Shown piece by piece: positions 8,173-16,463 of a DNA stretch of 64,000 nucleotides (within the stretch, counting starts at the first letter, position 1; each line of letters begins with the position of its first letter). Below the pieces are notes generated by a model. The model was not told where the DNA came from, did not search any database, and saw only the letters and a program-made list of their open reading frames with translations. Source of the DNA: Pseudomonas sp. SJZ079 (GTDB lineage Bacteria > Pseudomonadota > Gammaproteobacteria > Pseudomonadales > Pseudomonadaceae); assembly GCF_007993865.1 (NCBI RefSeq), contig NZ_VIUH01000002.1, positions 62,001 to 126,000 of the forward strand, given 5' to 3'. The translations under genes and the position numbers were made by a program.

Positions 8173-10113
8173 GTGCAGCGGTTTGTCGCCTCAATAGTGT
8201 TACTGCTGAGCCTGGCATGTACGGCCGGCTTGGCCAGGGCCGCCCCGATAACCCTGACCCCAGACAGCAGTGGTCTGTCCTTGAATGGGCAGATCGAGTT
8301 GCTGGAGGATGTGGGCGGCCAACTGCATATTGCCGACATGGCCGACCCGGCCGTGCAAAGCCGCTTTCAGCCGGCCAATGGCCGCGCCACTGTCGGCCAG
8401 AGCCGCAACCCCTGGTGGATCAAGGTCAGCCTGCAACGCACGCCCGAGGCCCCCGCACAATGGTGGCTGGAAAACGCCGGCATCACCATTTTCGACTTGC
8501 AGCTCTACCTGCCAAACGGCAACGGCGGCTGGATCACCCGCAACACCGGCAATGCCGTGCCTTACAGCGAAGGCCGTGACTATGCCTACCGGCGCATGCT
8601 GTTCAAACTACCGGAACTCGGCGACGAGCCGCTGACCCTGTACTTTCGCAGCTACGACCCTGCCGGCAACTCCTTCCCACTCAGCACCTGGCAGCTCGGC
8701 GACCTGGAACAGCACGCCAGCAACGAGAACCTCGGTTTCGGCTTGATCTACGGAATCATTCTGGCGCTGCTGCTGTACAACCTGTTCATCCTCATCGCCC
8801 TGCGTGACAAAGCCTATTTCTGGTATGTCATGGCCACCGCCTGTGTGCTGGTGTTTATCCTCAGCATGACCGGCCATGGCTTCCAGTACCTGTGGCCGGG
8901 CAGTGCCGTACCCTTCTGGCTCGATCGCATCACCCTACCTTCGCTGTGGGGGATTTTCGTCATGCGTTTCACCCAGGAGCTGCTCTATACCAAGCGCGGC
9001 TTGATCTGGCCGCATCGCCTGCTGAATGCCGGCTGCGTACTGTACGTCATCGCCATACTGATCAACGCCTTCGGCTACCGCGCCGAAGGCGCCCTGATGA
9101 TCGCCCTGACACCGATCGTCACGGTACCGACCGCGCTGTTCAGCGCTGGCGTACGCTGTTACCAGGGCTTTATCCCGTCACGCCTCTACCTGCTCGGCTA
9201 TGGCGCCGTGCTGGGCAGCACGGTGGTGTTGGTGATGCGTGCGGCCGGACTGATCGAGCCGAACAACTTCACCGCCTACCTGTTCCCGCTGTCGGTCGCG
9301 GCAGAAACCATCCTGTTCTCCTTTGCCCTGGCCTATCGCATCCAGATTCTCAAGCGGGAAAAAGCCGCAGCCCTGATCCAAGCCGACCGCGAGAAAACCG
9401 CACGTCTTACCCAGATCCAGGCCAGCAGCGACGAGCTACAGGATGCCGTGGCCCGGCGCACCGCCGAACTCGCGGCGGCCAATGCGCGCCTGTCACTGCG
9501 CGAACGGGAGCTGGAACACGCAGCCTTTCACGACTCCTTGACCGAGCTGCCCAACCGTCGCTACCTGGTCGAGCGCACCGAAGCGGCGCTGGCCAACGCC
9601 GAGCGCCACCGCGAAAGCGTGGCGCTGATGCTGATCGACCTCGATCACTTCAAACCGATCAACGACAGGCATGGCCACGACGCCGGCGACCTGATGCTGC
9701 AAGCCATCGCCGAGCGCTTGCGTGAGCATGTGCGGGGCGGCGACACCGTGGCCCGTCTGGGCGGCGACGAGTTTGCCGTGCTGATCAGCGGCACCGATGC
9801 CGAGCCGCACGCTCAAGAAATTACCGCACGCCTGCTCGCCGCACTGGCGCAACCGGTGATGTATGGTGCCGAACGGCTCAGCGTGACCATCAGCATCGGC
9901 GTGGCGCTCTACCCTCAGCACGCCAAGCAGTTCACCGAGCTGTATAAGGCCGCCGACGAAACCCTGTACAAGGTCAAGGCACGCGGTCGCTCAGGCGCCG
10001 CACTCTGCGGTGAAGATGGCGAGCTGAGCAACAGCGCGCGCCTGCAGCTGGACGTGATCAAGGTCACCAGCGGGCTCTGTCAGTCCGCCCCAACCGATCA
10101 GCCGCTGAAATAG
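8173..10113 (+). CDS. Membrane diguanylate cyclase, 7TMR-DISM plus GGDEF (NicD-like)
   Basis: Domain order from the GTG start: signal peptide (1-23, cleavage after ARA), periplasmic 7TMR-DISM extracellular domain (about 25-175), seven transmembrane helices (about 180-400), a coiled-coil linker (410-455) and a GGDEF domain. The catalytic GGDEF motif is intact at 530-534, and the RGGD five residues before it is an inhibitory I-site, so it should make c-di-GMP with product feedback. The ortholog by position and architecture is P. aeruginosa PA4929 (NicD), a nutrient-responsive cyclase linked to biofilm dispersion. GTG is chosen because GGAG lies eight bases upstream and a clean signal peptide results; the ATG at 8107 overlaps the putative promoter. 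Its 3' end overlaps convergent alr by 16 bases. Confidence 0.9.
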   Translation: MQRFVASIVLLLSLACTAGLARAAPITLTPDSSGLSLNGQIELLEDVGGQLHIADMADPAVQSRFQPANGRATVGQSRNPWWIKVSLQRTPEAPAQWWLENAGITIFDLQLYLPNGNGGWITRNTGNAVPYSEGRDYAYRRMLFKLPELGDEPLTLYFRSYDPAGNSFPLSTWQLGDLEQHASNENLGFGLIYGIILALLLYNLFILIALRDKAYFWYVMATACVLVFILSMTGHGFQYLWPGSAVPFWLDRITLPSLWGIFVMRFTQELLYTKRGLIWPHRLLNAGCVLYVIAILINAFGYRAEGALMIALTPIVTVPTALFSAGVRCYQGFIPSRLYLLGYGAVLGSTVVLVMRAAGLIEPNNFTAYLFPLSVAAETILFSFALAYRIQILKREKAAALIQADREKTARLTQIQASSDELQDAVARRTAELAAANARLSLRERELEHAAFHDSLTELPNRRYLVERTEAALANAERHRESVALMLIDLDHFKPINDRHGHDAGDLMLQAIAERLREHVRGGDTVARLGGDEFAVLISGTDAEPHAQEITARLLAALAQPVMYGAERLSVTISIGVALYPQHAKQFTELYKAADETLYKVKARGRSGAALCGEDGELSNSARLQLDVIKVTSGLCQSAPTDQPLK

Positions 10114-11177
10114 CGCCGCGGCACCCGCGGGGTCACCTTGCTCAGCAACTCGTAGCCAATGGTGCCGGCGGCCTGCGCCACCTCATCCACCGGCAGTTGC
10201 GCGCCCCACACCTGCACCGCATCGCCGACCTGAGCCTCAGCCAGGTCGCTGAGATCCACCGCCAGCATGTCCATCGACACCCGTCCGACCAGCGGCACAC
10301 GCTGCCCGCGTACCAGCAGCGGCGTACCGCTCGGCGCGTGACGCGGGTAACCGTCGGCATAGCCACAGCTCACCGTGCCGATGCGTGACGGCCGCGCCGC
10401 AACCCAGCTGGCGCCGTAACCCACAGCCTCGCCAACATTGATCTCGCGGATGGCGATCAACTCTGCCGTGAGGCTCATGACCGGCTTGAGCCCGAGCACC
10501 TCGGCACTCAGCTCGCGAAAGGGGCTCGCGCCATAGAGCATGATGCCCGGGCGCAACCAATCCATGTGCGCCGCCGGGATAGTCAGAATCGCCGCCGAGT
10601 TGGCTAGTGAGCGCTGGGCAAAATCGAGATTCAGCAGGCTGAGAAAATGTTCGAGCTGTTGTTCGGTCATCTCGCTGCCGCGCTCATCGGCGCAGGCGAA
10701 ATGGCTGAGCAAGTTGAGCTCGGCAACCTGCGCGGTGCCGCACAGACGCGCATGCCACTCACGCACAGCCGCCTCGCTGAAGCCCAGGCGATGCATGCCG
10801 CTGTCCAGCTTCAGCCAGACATTCAAGGGCCGCCCGAGGCGTGCGGCCAACAACTGCTGCGCTTGCGGCGCACTGTGCAGCACCACGTCCAGACCGAGCT
10901 GCGCGGCCACCTGGTACTCCTGCGCAGCGAAACAGCCTTCGAGCAATAGAATCCGCGCCTCGTCGTGCAACGCGCGCACCTCGGCCGCTTCCTCCAGGCT
11001 GGCCACGGCAAAACCGTCGGCCTCATCGTGCAGCGCCGCCACCACCTCACGAGCACCATGCCCATAGGCATTCGCCTTGACCACAGCAAAGGCCTGTCGG
11101 CCGGGCGCGCAGCGTTTGGCAACGGCGTAGTTATGACGGATGGCGGACAGATCGATGCTGGCGACAAGCGGGCGCAT
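10098..11177 (-). CDS. alr: Alanine racemase
   Basis: A PLP enzyme of 359 residues that interconverts L- and D-alanine for peptidoglycan. The PLP-binding lysine is K34 in VVKANAYGHG, and the second catalytic base is Y254 in VGYGASW. SCGYADGYPRH (270-280) and SMDM are further family signatures. Length matches bacterial Alr. Its position next to the NicD-like gene and near dnaB matches the biosynthetic alr (PA4930) rather than catabolic dadX. The last 16 bases overlap the end of the convergent cyclase gene. Confidence 0.95.
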   Translation of the reverse strand: MRPLVASIDLSAIRHNYAVAKRCAPGRQAFAVVKANAYGHGAREVVAALHDEADGFAVASLEEAAEVRALHDEARILLLEGCFAAQEYQVAAQLGLDVVLHSAPQAQQLLAARLGRPLNVWLKLDSGMHRLGFSEAAVREWHARLCGTAQVAELNLLSHFACADERGSEMTEQQLEHFLSLLNLDFAQRSLANSAAILTIPAAHMDWLRPGIMLYGASPFRELSAEVLGLKPVMSLTAELIAIREINVGEAVGYGASWVAARPSRIGTVSCGYADGYPRHAPSGTPLLVRGQRVPLVGRVSMDMLAVDLSDLAEAQVGDAVQVWGAQLPVDEVAQAAGTIGYELLSKVTPRVPRRYFSG

Positions 11178-11341
11178 GGCTCGGGCTCGTATGTTGGAGG
11201 GGCGACCATCTTAAACCTCGCCCCTCAGGCTGCAAACGCCAGGCATCCGCTCGCCACAGCGCCGTGCCAGAGCCTTGGGCGCGACTCATGCCGCGACGCC
11301 TGGCAGCGGCCTACCGCACCGCCGTCGGCAGGCGCTGCAGA

Positions 11342-11365
11342 CTGCTGACAGTAAGCTGTCAGCAG
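11342..11365. promoter_or_regulatory. Perfect 10-bp inverted repeat upstream of the VOC/WYL genes, candidate operator
   Basis: CTGCTGACAG at 11342-11351 and its exact reverse complement at 11356-11365 flank TAAG. It lies about 90 bases upstream of the VOC gene, whose neighbour encodes a DNA-binding WYL regulator. No T run follows, so an operator is more likely than a terminator. Confidence 0.5.
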
Positions 11366-11455
11366 CCCTGCCTTAGAGTGGCCTCAGCAGACTGAAGCGC
11401 GCCGCCATCTGCTGCCGGTGCCTGCTGCCAAACCCCGTCATCAAGGAGAGAGAAA

Positions 11456-11821
11456 ATGAATGCAATCAACTGGTTCGAACTGTTCGTCAGCGACTTCGAG
11501 CGCGCCCGTCGTTTTTATGAGCAGGCCCTGGCGCAGCCGCTGGAGGTGATGGAGGGCATGGGCGGGCGCATGGCGCTGTTTCCCCACGCCCCGGAAAGCG
11601 GAGTCGGCGGCTGCCTGAGCGATTCCGCCGAACAACAGAGCGGCATTGGCGGCACCCGGGTCTACCTTAATGTCGAAGGGCAATTGGATGCCGTAGTGAA
11701 CCGGGTTCCGGCGGCAGGAGGCGTCATCATCCAGGGCAAGATGTCCATCGCCCCTCATGGCTTCATCGCTGTGATAAAAGACAGCGAAGGCAATGAGGTG
11801 GGCCTGCACAGCATGTCCTGA
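11456..11821 (+). CDS. VOC-family (glyoxalase/dioxygenase fold) protein
   Basis: A 121-residue protein with a pair of beta-alpha-beta-beta-beta modules of the vicinal oxygen chelate fold. It starts with NWFELFVSDFERARRFYEQAL and ends with FIAVIKDSEGNEVGLHS, both family hallmarks. The usual metal ligands are only partly recognisable (the acidic residue near the end, E115 region), so catalysis is uncertain; relatives include glyoxalases, dioxygenases and antibiotic-binding proteins. A good GGAGAGAG site precedes the ATG. It is followed 58 bases later by a WYL regulator on the same strand, a pairing seen repeatedly in proteobacteria. PAO1 has no gene pair here as I remember it, so this is probably an insertion. 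Confidence 0.85.
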   Translation: MNAINWFELFVSDFERARRFYEQALAQPLEVMEGMGGRMALFPHAPESGVGGCLSDSAEQQSGIGGTRVYLNVEGQLDAVVNRVPAAGGVIIQGKMSIAPHGFIAVIKDSEGNEVGLHSMS

Positions 11822-11879
11822 ACCTGCCACCCCGGGCGTGCCATTGCTCGCCCGACCACCGAGACCGACAAGAGGGAGC

Positions 11880-12581
11880 ATGAGACGCGCTGACCGGCTG
11901 TTCCAGATCGTGCAGTTCCTGCGTAGTCGCCGCCTGACCACTGCCCAATGGCTGGCCGAACGCCTACAAGTGTCGGTGCGCACCATCTACCGCGACATCC
12001 AGGACCTCTCGCTCTCCGGCGTACCGCTGGAGGGCGAGGCCGGCGTCGGCTATGTACTGCGCCAACCCATGGATCTGCCGCCGCTAATGTTCGAACGCGA
12101 GGAGATCGAAGCCCTGCTGACCGGCGCGCGCATGGTCAAGGCCTGGGCCGACCCGCAGCTGCAGCGGGCCGCCGAGTCGGCGCTGGCGAAGATCCACGGA
12201 GTCTTGCCGCAAGCCCTGCGCGATGAACTCAACCGCAACCAGATGCTCGCCCCGGAGACCCGCCCGCTGCCCGTGCACTGGCTCGGCGAGCTGCGCCAGG
12301 CCATCCGGCAGCGCCATAAGCTGCTGATCAGCTACCGCGACGAAAACGGCGAGAGCAGCCAGCGCCACATCCGTCCCTTGGGTCTTTTTTTCTGGGGACA
12401 AGTCTGGACCTTGTGCGGCTGGTGCGAATTGCGCGATGACTTTCGCAACTTCCGCGTCGACCGGGTGCAGACCCTGGACGACAGCGGCGAGACTTTCCAA
12501 ACCGTAGCCGGCCAACGCCTGGAGGACTACCTCGCGCGCCATGTCTGCGCCGATCAGCTGACCCCGAGCTACAAGTCCTGA
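11880..12581 (+). CDS. YafY-type HTH/WYL transcriptional regulator
   Basis: A 233-residue regulator. The N-terminal winged helix-turn-helix (about 4-60) contains RLTTAQWLAERLQVSVRTIYRDIQDL, typical of the HTH_11/DeoR-like group. The C-terminal WYL domain (about 140-205) contains a degenerate version of the motif around GLFFWGQVWTLCGWCELRDDFRNFRVDRV, with the WYL tripeptide replaced by WTL. WYL domains bind small molecules or nucleic acid and alter DNA binding. It probably controls itself and the VOC gene; the inverted repeat at 11342-11365 is the candidate operator. The ATG at 11880 follows GAGGGAG closely; a longer frame from 11793 would overlap the VOC gene. Confidence 0.85.
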   Translation: MRRADRLFQIVQFLRSRRLTTAQWLAERLQVSVRTIYRDIQDLSLSGVPLEGEAGVGYVLRQPMDLPPLMFEREEIEALLTGARMVKAWADPQLQRAAESALAKIHGVLPQALRDELNRNQMLAPETRPLPVHWLGELRQAIRQRHKLLISYRDENGESSQRHIRPLGLFFWGQVWTLCGWCELRDDFRNFRVDRVQTLDDSGETFQTVAGQRLEDYLARHVCADQLTPSYKS

Positions 12582-12620
12582 GCCGTTCAACCCGCGCGGG
12601 CGGGCACCGCGGCCAAGCGC

Positions 12621-14015
12621 TTACTCGTCGTCGAACTGATAGCTACCCGGCGCCAGGTTCTCGAAGCGCGAGTACTTGCCGAGAAAGGCCAGCCGCGAGG
12701 TGCCGATTGGGCCGTTACGCTGCTTGCCGATGATGATCTCGGCGACGCCCTTGAGCTCGGTTTCCGGGTGGTACACCTCGTCCCGGTAAACGAACATGAT
12801 GATGTCGGCGTCCTGCTCGATGGCCCCCGACTCACGCAAGTCGGAGTTGATCGGGCGCTTGTTGGGGCGCTGCTCCAGAGAGCGGTTGAGCTGTGACAGG
12901 GCGATCACCGGGCAGTTGAATTCCTTGGCCAGGGCTTTCAGCGAGCGGGAAATTTCCGAGATCTCATTGACTCGACTTTCGCTGCTGGAACCAGGAATCT
13001 GCATCAACTGCAGGTAGTCGACCATGATCATGGCGATCTCACCGTGCTCACGGGCCAGGCGCCGGGTGCGCGCACGCATCTCCGACGGCGAGATGCCCGC
13101 GGTATCGTCGATGAACAGCTTGCGGTCGTTGAGCAGGTTGACCGCAGAGGTCAGGCGCGGCCAATCGTCGTCGTCCAGGCGACCGGCACGCACCTTGGTC
13201 TGATCGATACGCCCCAGCGAGGCGAGCATCCGCATCACAATGGAGTCGGCCGGCATCTCCAGCGAGTACACCACCACCGCCTTGTCGCTGCGCAGCACGG
13301 CGTTTTCCACCAGGTTCATGGCGAAGGTGGTCTTACCCATGGAAGGACGACCGGCGACGATCACCAGGTCCGCCGGCTGCAGACCGCTGGTCTGCGCGTC
13401 CAGGTCGGTGAAGCCGGTGGATAGACCGGTAATCGCATCGCCCGAGTTGAACAGGGTATCGATGCGGTCGATGGCCTTGACCAGGATCTCGTTGATACCC
13501 ACCGGCCCGCCGGTCTTCGGCCGCGCCTCGGCAATCTGGAAGATCAGCCGCTCGGCCTCGTCGAGGATTTCTTCGCCGGTACGCCCTTGCGGTGCATAGG
13601 CGCTGTCGGCGATTTCACTGCTGATGCCGATCAATTGGCGCAGGGTGGCGCGCTCGCGAATGATCTGCGCATAGGCCTTGATGTTGGCCACCGACGGGGT
13701 GTTCTTGGCCAGCTCGCCGAGATAGGCCAAACCGCCGACCTGGGACAACTGGCCTTCCTTGTCCAACTGCTCGGACAGGGTCACCACGTCGAAGGGATGA
13801 TTGCGCTCGGCCAGTTTGTAGATGGCGCGAAACACCAGGCGATGGTCATGCCGATAGAAGTCGCCATCGGAAACCTGATCGAGCACACGCTCCCAGGCAT
13901 TGTTGTCCAACATCAGGCCACCGAGCACGGCCTGCTCGGCCTCTATCGAGTGCGGTGGCACCTTCAGGGCTGAGGTTTCCAGGTCGTATTGCTCGGGAAT
14001 GCTGATGTCGTTCAT
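12621..14015 (-). CDS. dnaB: Replicative DNA helicase DnaB
   Basis: The hexameric 5'-to-3' helicase of the replication fork, 464 residues. The N-terminal domain (about 18-120) begins at PHSIEAEQAVLGGLMLDN; a linker follows; the RecA-like domain has Walker A GRPSMGKTT (222-230, K228) and a Walker B at MIMVDYLQLM. The DnaB signature QLNRSLEQRPNKRP and the arginine-finger region follow. No intein is present, and length is normal. It lies downstream of rplI but is separated from it by two hairpins, one with a T-rich tail, so it may rely on its own promoter or read-through. Confidence 0.97.
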   Translation of the reverse strand: MNDISIPEQYDLETSALKVPPHSIEAEQAVLGGLMLDNNAWERVLDQVSDGDFYRHDHRLVFRAIYKLAERNHPFDVVTLSEQLDKEGQLSQVGGLAYLGELAKNTPSVANIKAYAQIIRERATLRQLIGISSEIADSAYAPQGRTGEEILDEAERLIFQIAEARPKTGGPVGINEILVKAIDRIDTLFNSGDAITGLSTGFTDLDAQTSGLQPADLVIVAGRPSMGKTTFAMNLVENAVLRSDKAVVVYSLEMPADSIVMRMLASLGRIDQTKVRAGRLDDDDWPRLTSAVNLLNDRKLFIDDTAGISPSEMRARTRRLAREHGEIAMIMVDYLQLMQIPGSSSESRVNEISEISRSLKALAKEFNCPVIALSQLNRSLEQRPNKRPINSDLRESGAIEQDADIIMFVYRDEVYHPETELKGVAEIIIGKQRNGPIGTSRLAFLGKYSRFENLAPGSYQFDDE

Positions 14016-14042
14016 AGGGCTCAGGAGAAAATTCTACAGTTG

Positions 14043-14083
14043 AAAAACAAAGGGCACGGCATCGCTTACGCAATGTCGTGCCC
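14043..14083 (-). terminator. Terminator downstream of rplI
   Basis: An 11-bp stem (14052-14062 with 14073-14083, one G-T pair) is followed on the minus strand by TTTGTTTTT. It would end transcripts of the rpsF-rpsR-rplI operon before dnaB. Confidence 0.75.
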
Positions 14084-14091
14084 GATGTTAG

Positions 14092-14117
14092 CGGGCTTGC
14101 ACTTAAGCGCAAGCCCG
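14092..14117 (-). terminator. First of two tandem hairpins after rplI
   Basis: CGGGCTTGC at 14092-14100 pairs perfectly with 14109-14117. It lies just 12 bases past the rplI stop and has no T run, so it may protect the mRNA 3' end rather than terminate. Confidence 0.5.
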
Positions 14118-14129
14118 TTTGGCGGCTAC

Positions 14130-14576
14130 TTAGGCAGCTACCACAACGACCCTAACGGTCGCTTCAACGTCGGAGTGCAGATGCACCGCTACGTCGTACT
14201 CGCCAACCTGACGAATGGTGCCGTTCGGCAGACGCACTTCAGCTTTGGCCACTTCCACGCCAGAGGCGGTCAGGGCGTCAGCAATGTCGTGAGTACCGAT
14301 AGAGCCAAACAGCTTGCCTTCGTCACCAGCGGTTGCGGTGATGGTCACTTCCAGCTCAGCCAATTGAGCAGCGCGAGTTTCAGCAGATGCTTTCTTCTCG
14401 GCAGCCAATTTTTCCAGCTCGGCGCGACGCGCTTCGAACGCAGCAACGTTCGCAGCGGTAGCAGCGGTGGCCTTGCCTTGCGGCAGCAGGAAGTTACGGC
14501 CGTAACCAGCCTTAACGTTCACTTTATCGCCCAGGTTGCCCAGATTGGCGATTTTTTCCAGCAGGATCAGTTCCAT
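14130..14576 (-). CDS. rplI: 50S ribosomal protein bL9
   Basis: 148 residues, the usual bL9 length. The N-terminal rRNA-binding domain starts [19 protein letters not shown] and contains [13 protein letters not shown] (about 25-37), the bL9 signature; a long connecting helix rich in Ala, Glu and Lys (45-75) leads to the C-terminal domain. It binds domain V region 23S rRNA near the L1 stalk. It is last in the ribosomal set rpsF-rpsR-DUF2232-rplI. Confidence 0.97.
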   Translation of the reverse strand: MELILLEKIANLGNLGDKVNVKAGYGRNFLLPQGKATAATAANVAAFEARRAELEKLAAEKKASAETRAAQLAELEVTITATAGDEGKLFGSIGTHDIADALTASGVEVAKAEVRLPNGTIRQVGEYDVAVHLHSDVEATVRVVVVAA

Positions 14577-14597
14577 TTGGTAATAACCTCTTAACTT

Positions 14598-15491
14598 TTA
14601 ACCTTCACCGTTCGCGGGGCCAGAGCCTTGCTTGCGCTCGAAGCGACCACGAAAATCAAACAGGCTGTCGACAATGGCCAAAACCACCAGTAACGGATAA
14701 GTCAGCTGCATAAACAGCAGCAGCGTGATGTACAACCCCACCAACCAGAACTTGGCCAGTCGCTTTTGTGCCACCAGCCCATGCAACAGGGCGATGCCAG
14801 CGAACACCAGTGGCACACTGCACAGCGGAGTCAACATGGCCAACTGCGGTCCCAGATTGGGACCGAGCAGCATGCCGACCAGCAGCAACATCGCCGGTGC
14901 CGGCGGCAGCCTCAATGCGCGAAACTCGCGCCCGAAACCACCGGGGTTGTACAACAGCGCCTGCCAATAACGCCCAAGCATCAGGCTGAGCAGGCTGACA
15001 ATCTGCAACAAAGCCGCTATCAAACCGGTCAGCACCGGTGCAATCAGGCTGTCCAGGCGCGCTCGCTCGTCCACCGACATCTGCTGGTGAACCCCATCGA
15101 GCATGTGCGGCAGGAGCTTTTGCAGCTCACCTGCCATTGCCACGATGGGTTCGCGGAACACCGCACCCAAAACCACCCCATACACCAGACCCAACGCCAC
15201 GCTGCATAACAGCACGCGATTCCAGGACTGGCTGGCGCGTAACAACAACGCCAGCCCCAGCGCACCGAGCAACACCAACAGGGTGCGCGGCTCACCGAAA
15301 TACCACCAGCCAATCGCCGGCAGCAGGGCCCAGACGAGGATGCCCAGGGCATCACTCGAACCACGCCGCAGGAGCACTAAGCTTCCGGCGGCAGCACTTA
15401 ACCAGAACAGCAGCGGCAATGCCGCTGAAACAACCACCACAAGAGTGGCCTGCATACGGCCGCGCATAATGAATTCAGCTAAGGCGCGCAT
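14598..15491 (-). CDS. DUF2232-type membrane protein in the ribosomal operon
   Basis: A 297-residue, very hydrophobic protein with about eight membrane segments (about 15-40, 48-65, 68-85, 92-112, 155-175, 195-215, 220-240 and 250-275). A polar stretch around residues 120-150 (PHMLDGVHQQMSVDERARLDS) is the longest soluble loop. It matches the conserved membrane protein between rpsR and rplI in Pseudomonas (PA4933); relatives belong to the DUF2232/YybS-like group, sometimes described as energy-coupling-like membrane proteins. No function is established. The start at 15491 has a weak ribosome binding site and lies 36 bases after rpsR, so translation may depend on coupling. Confidence 0.85.
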   Translation of the reverse strand: MRALAEFIMRGRMQATLVVVVSAALPLLFWLSAAAGSLVLLRRGSSDALGILVWALLPAIGWWYFGEPRTLLVLLGALGLALLLRASQSWNRVLLCSVALGLVYGVVLGAVFREPIVAMAGELQKLLPHMLDGVHQQMSVDERARLDSLIAPVLTGLIAALLQIVSLLSLMLGRYWQALLYNPGGFGREFRALRLPPAPAMLLLVGMLLGPNLGPQLAMLTPLCSVPLVFAGIALLHGLVAQKRLAKFWLVGLYITLLLFMQLTYPLLVVLAIVDSLFDFRGRFERKQGSGPANGEG

Positions 15492-15527
15492 GCGATTTAT
15501 CCCTTACTACTTGTCGAGCATCCGGTC

Positions 15528-15758
15528 TCAGTGGCCGTGGCTGTCGGTGTAGGGCAGCAGGGCCAGGAAGCGGGCGCGCTTGATAGCGGTAGCCAGCTGA
15601 CGCTGATAACGAGCCTTGGTACCGGTGATACGGCTAGGAACGATCTTGCCGGTTTCAGATACATAAGCTTTCAAGGTGTTGAGATCTTTGTAATCGATCT
15701 CCTTCACGTTTTCAGCGGTGAAACGGCAGAACTTACGACGACGGAAAAAACGTGCCAT
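15528..15758 (-). CDS. rpsR: 30S ribosomal protein bS18
   Basis: 76 residues. The basic N-terminus [14 protein letters not shown], the central [20 protein letters not shown] and the [24 protein letters not shown]-terminal part are textbook bS18. It forms a heterodimer with bS6 on the 30S platform. The ATG at 15758 is preceded by GAGGAG. Gene order rpsF-rpsR is the universal bacterial arrangement. Confidence 0.97.
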   Translation of the reverse strand: MARFFRRRKFCRFTAENVKEIDYKDLNTLKAYVSETGKIVPSRITGTKARYQRQLATAIKRARFLALLPYTDSHGH

Positions 15759-15786
15759 GAGAGTGGCTCCTCAATAGGTCCGTGGA

Positions 15787-16212
15787 TTACTCGTCAGCGT
15801 TATCGCTGGCGTCGCTGTTATCACTGTTATCGCCATCGGCGGAATCAGTGTGCTCAGGACGGTCGCGACGCTCGCGGCGCTCGCTACGATTTTCCTCAGC
15901 CTTGAGCATTTCGGACTGCTCGGTAACGGCTTCGTCGCGACGGATGACCAAGTTACGGATCACGGCATCGTTATAACGGAAGTTGTCCTCCAGCTCAGCC
16001 AGGGCTTTGCCGGTGCACTCTACGTTGAGCATCACGTAGTGGGCTTTGTGGACGTTATTGATGGCGTAAGCCAGCTGACGACGGCCCCAATCTTCCAGAC
16101 GGTGGATTTTGCCGCCGTCTTCTTCGATCAGCTTGGTGTAACGCTCAACCATGCCGCCGACTTGCTCGCTCTGGTCCGGATGAACCAGAAAGATGATTTC
16201 GTAATGACGCAT
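15787..16212 (-). CDS. rpsF: 30S ribosomal protein bS6 with long acidic tail
   Basis: 141 residues. The core (1-95) starts [18 protein letters not shown] and contains [19 protein letters not shown]. From about residue 100 there is a charged tail: an [11 protein letters not shown] segment, then Asp/Asn/Ser-rich repeats ending [11 protein letters not shown]. In Pseudomonas and E. coli the C-terminus of bS6 is the target of RimK, which adds glutamates; the tail here would suit this, although the terminal sequence is D-E rather than E-E. TAAGGAG precedes the ATG. The leader contains hairpins that may serve feedback control. Confidence 0.97.
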   Translation of the reverse strand: MRHYEIIFLVHPDQSEQVGGMVERYTKLIEEDGGKIHRLEDWGRRQLAYAINNVHKAHYVMLNVECTGKALAELEDNFRYNDAVIRNLVIRRDEAVTEQSEMLKAEENRSERRERRDRPEHTDSADGDNSDNSDASDNADE

Positions 16213-16235
16213 AAATGCTCCTTACGGGTTGTAGC

Positions 16236-16255
16236 CTGCCACTTACTGTGGTCAG
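16236..16255 (-). promoter_or_regulatory. Leader hairpin upstream of rpsF
   Basis: CTGCCAC (16236-16242) pairs with GTGG-T-CAG (16248-16255), leaving one bulged base and a 5-base loop. It lies 24-43 bases before the rpsF start in the transcribed leader. Operons for bS6 and bS18 are often autoregulated by the S6:S18 complex binding a leader hairpin; this is a candidate site, not a demonstrated match to that motif. A second stem (16309-16321, TGCCG-3-CGGCA) lies further upstream. Confidence 0.35.
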
Positions 16256-16330
16256 ACAAGGAGTGAATGACACTGTTGGTCTTGCTGGACGGAGGGCACA
16301 AAAGCACCTGCCGTCGCGGCAAGGGGCGCC

Positions 16331-16359
16331 ATTCTAGAGAAGCCCCCTACCCCGCGCAA
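16331..16359 (-). promoter_or_regulatory. Sigma-70 promoter of the rpsF operon
   Basis: On the minus strand TTGCGC (16354-16359), a 17-base spacer and TAGAAT (16331-16336). Transcription would start near 16324, giving a leader of about 110 bases before rpsF. Confidence 0.65.
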
Positions 16360-16463
16360 GGTGAACTGGTGATTATTTGAACAGCCCACTAAACATGGGA
16401 CCAGCTTGCAGACCGCGAAGCCCGGCAGGCGTTTCGCCACGCGCTGAACTGGGACAGCGTGGA

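Noticed and set aside
16252..16440. Short minus-strand frame upstream of rpsF (62 codons)
   Set aside because: It spans the rpsF promoter and leader; composition and lack of a start signal argue against coding.
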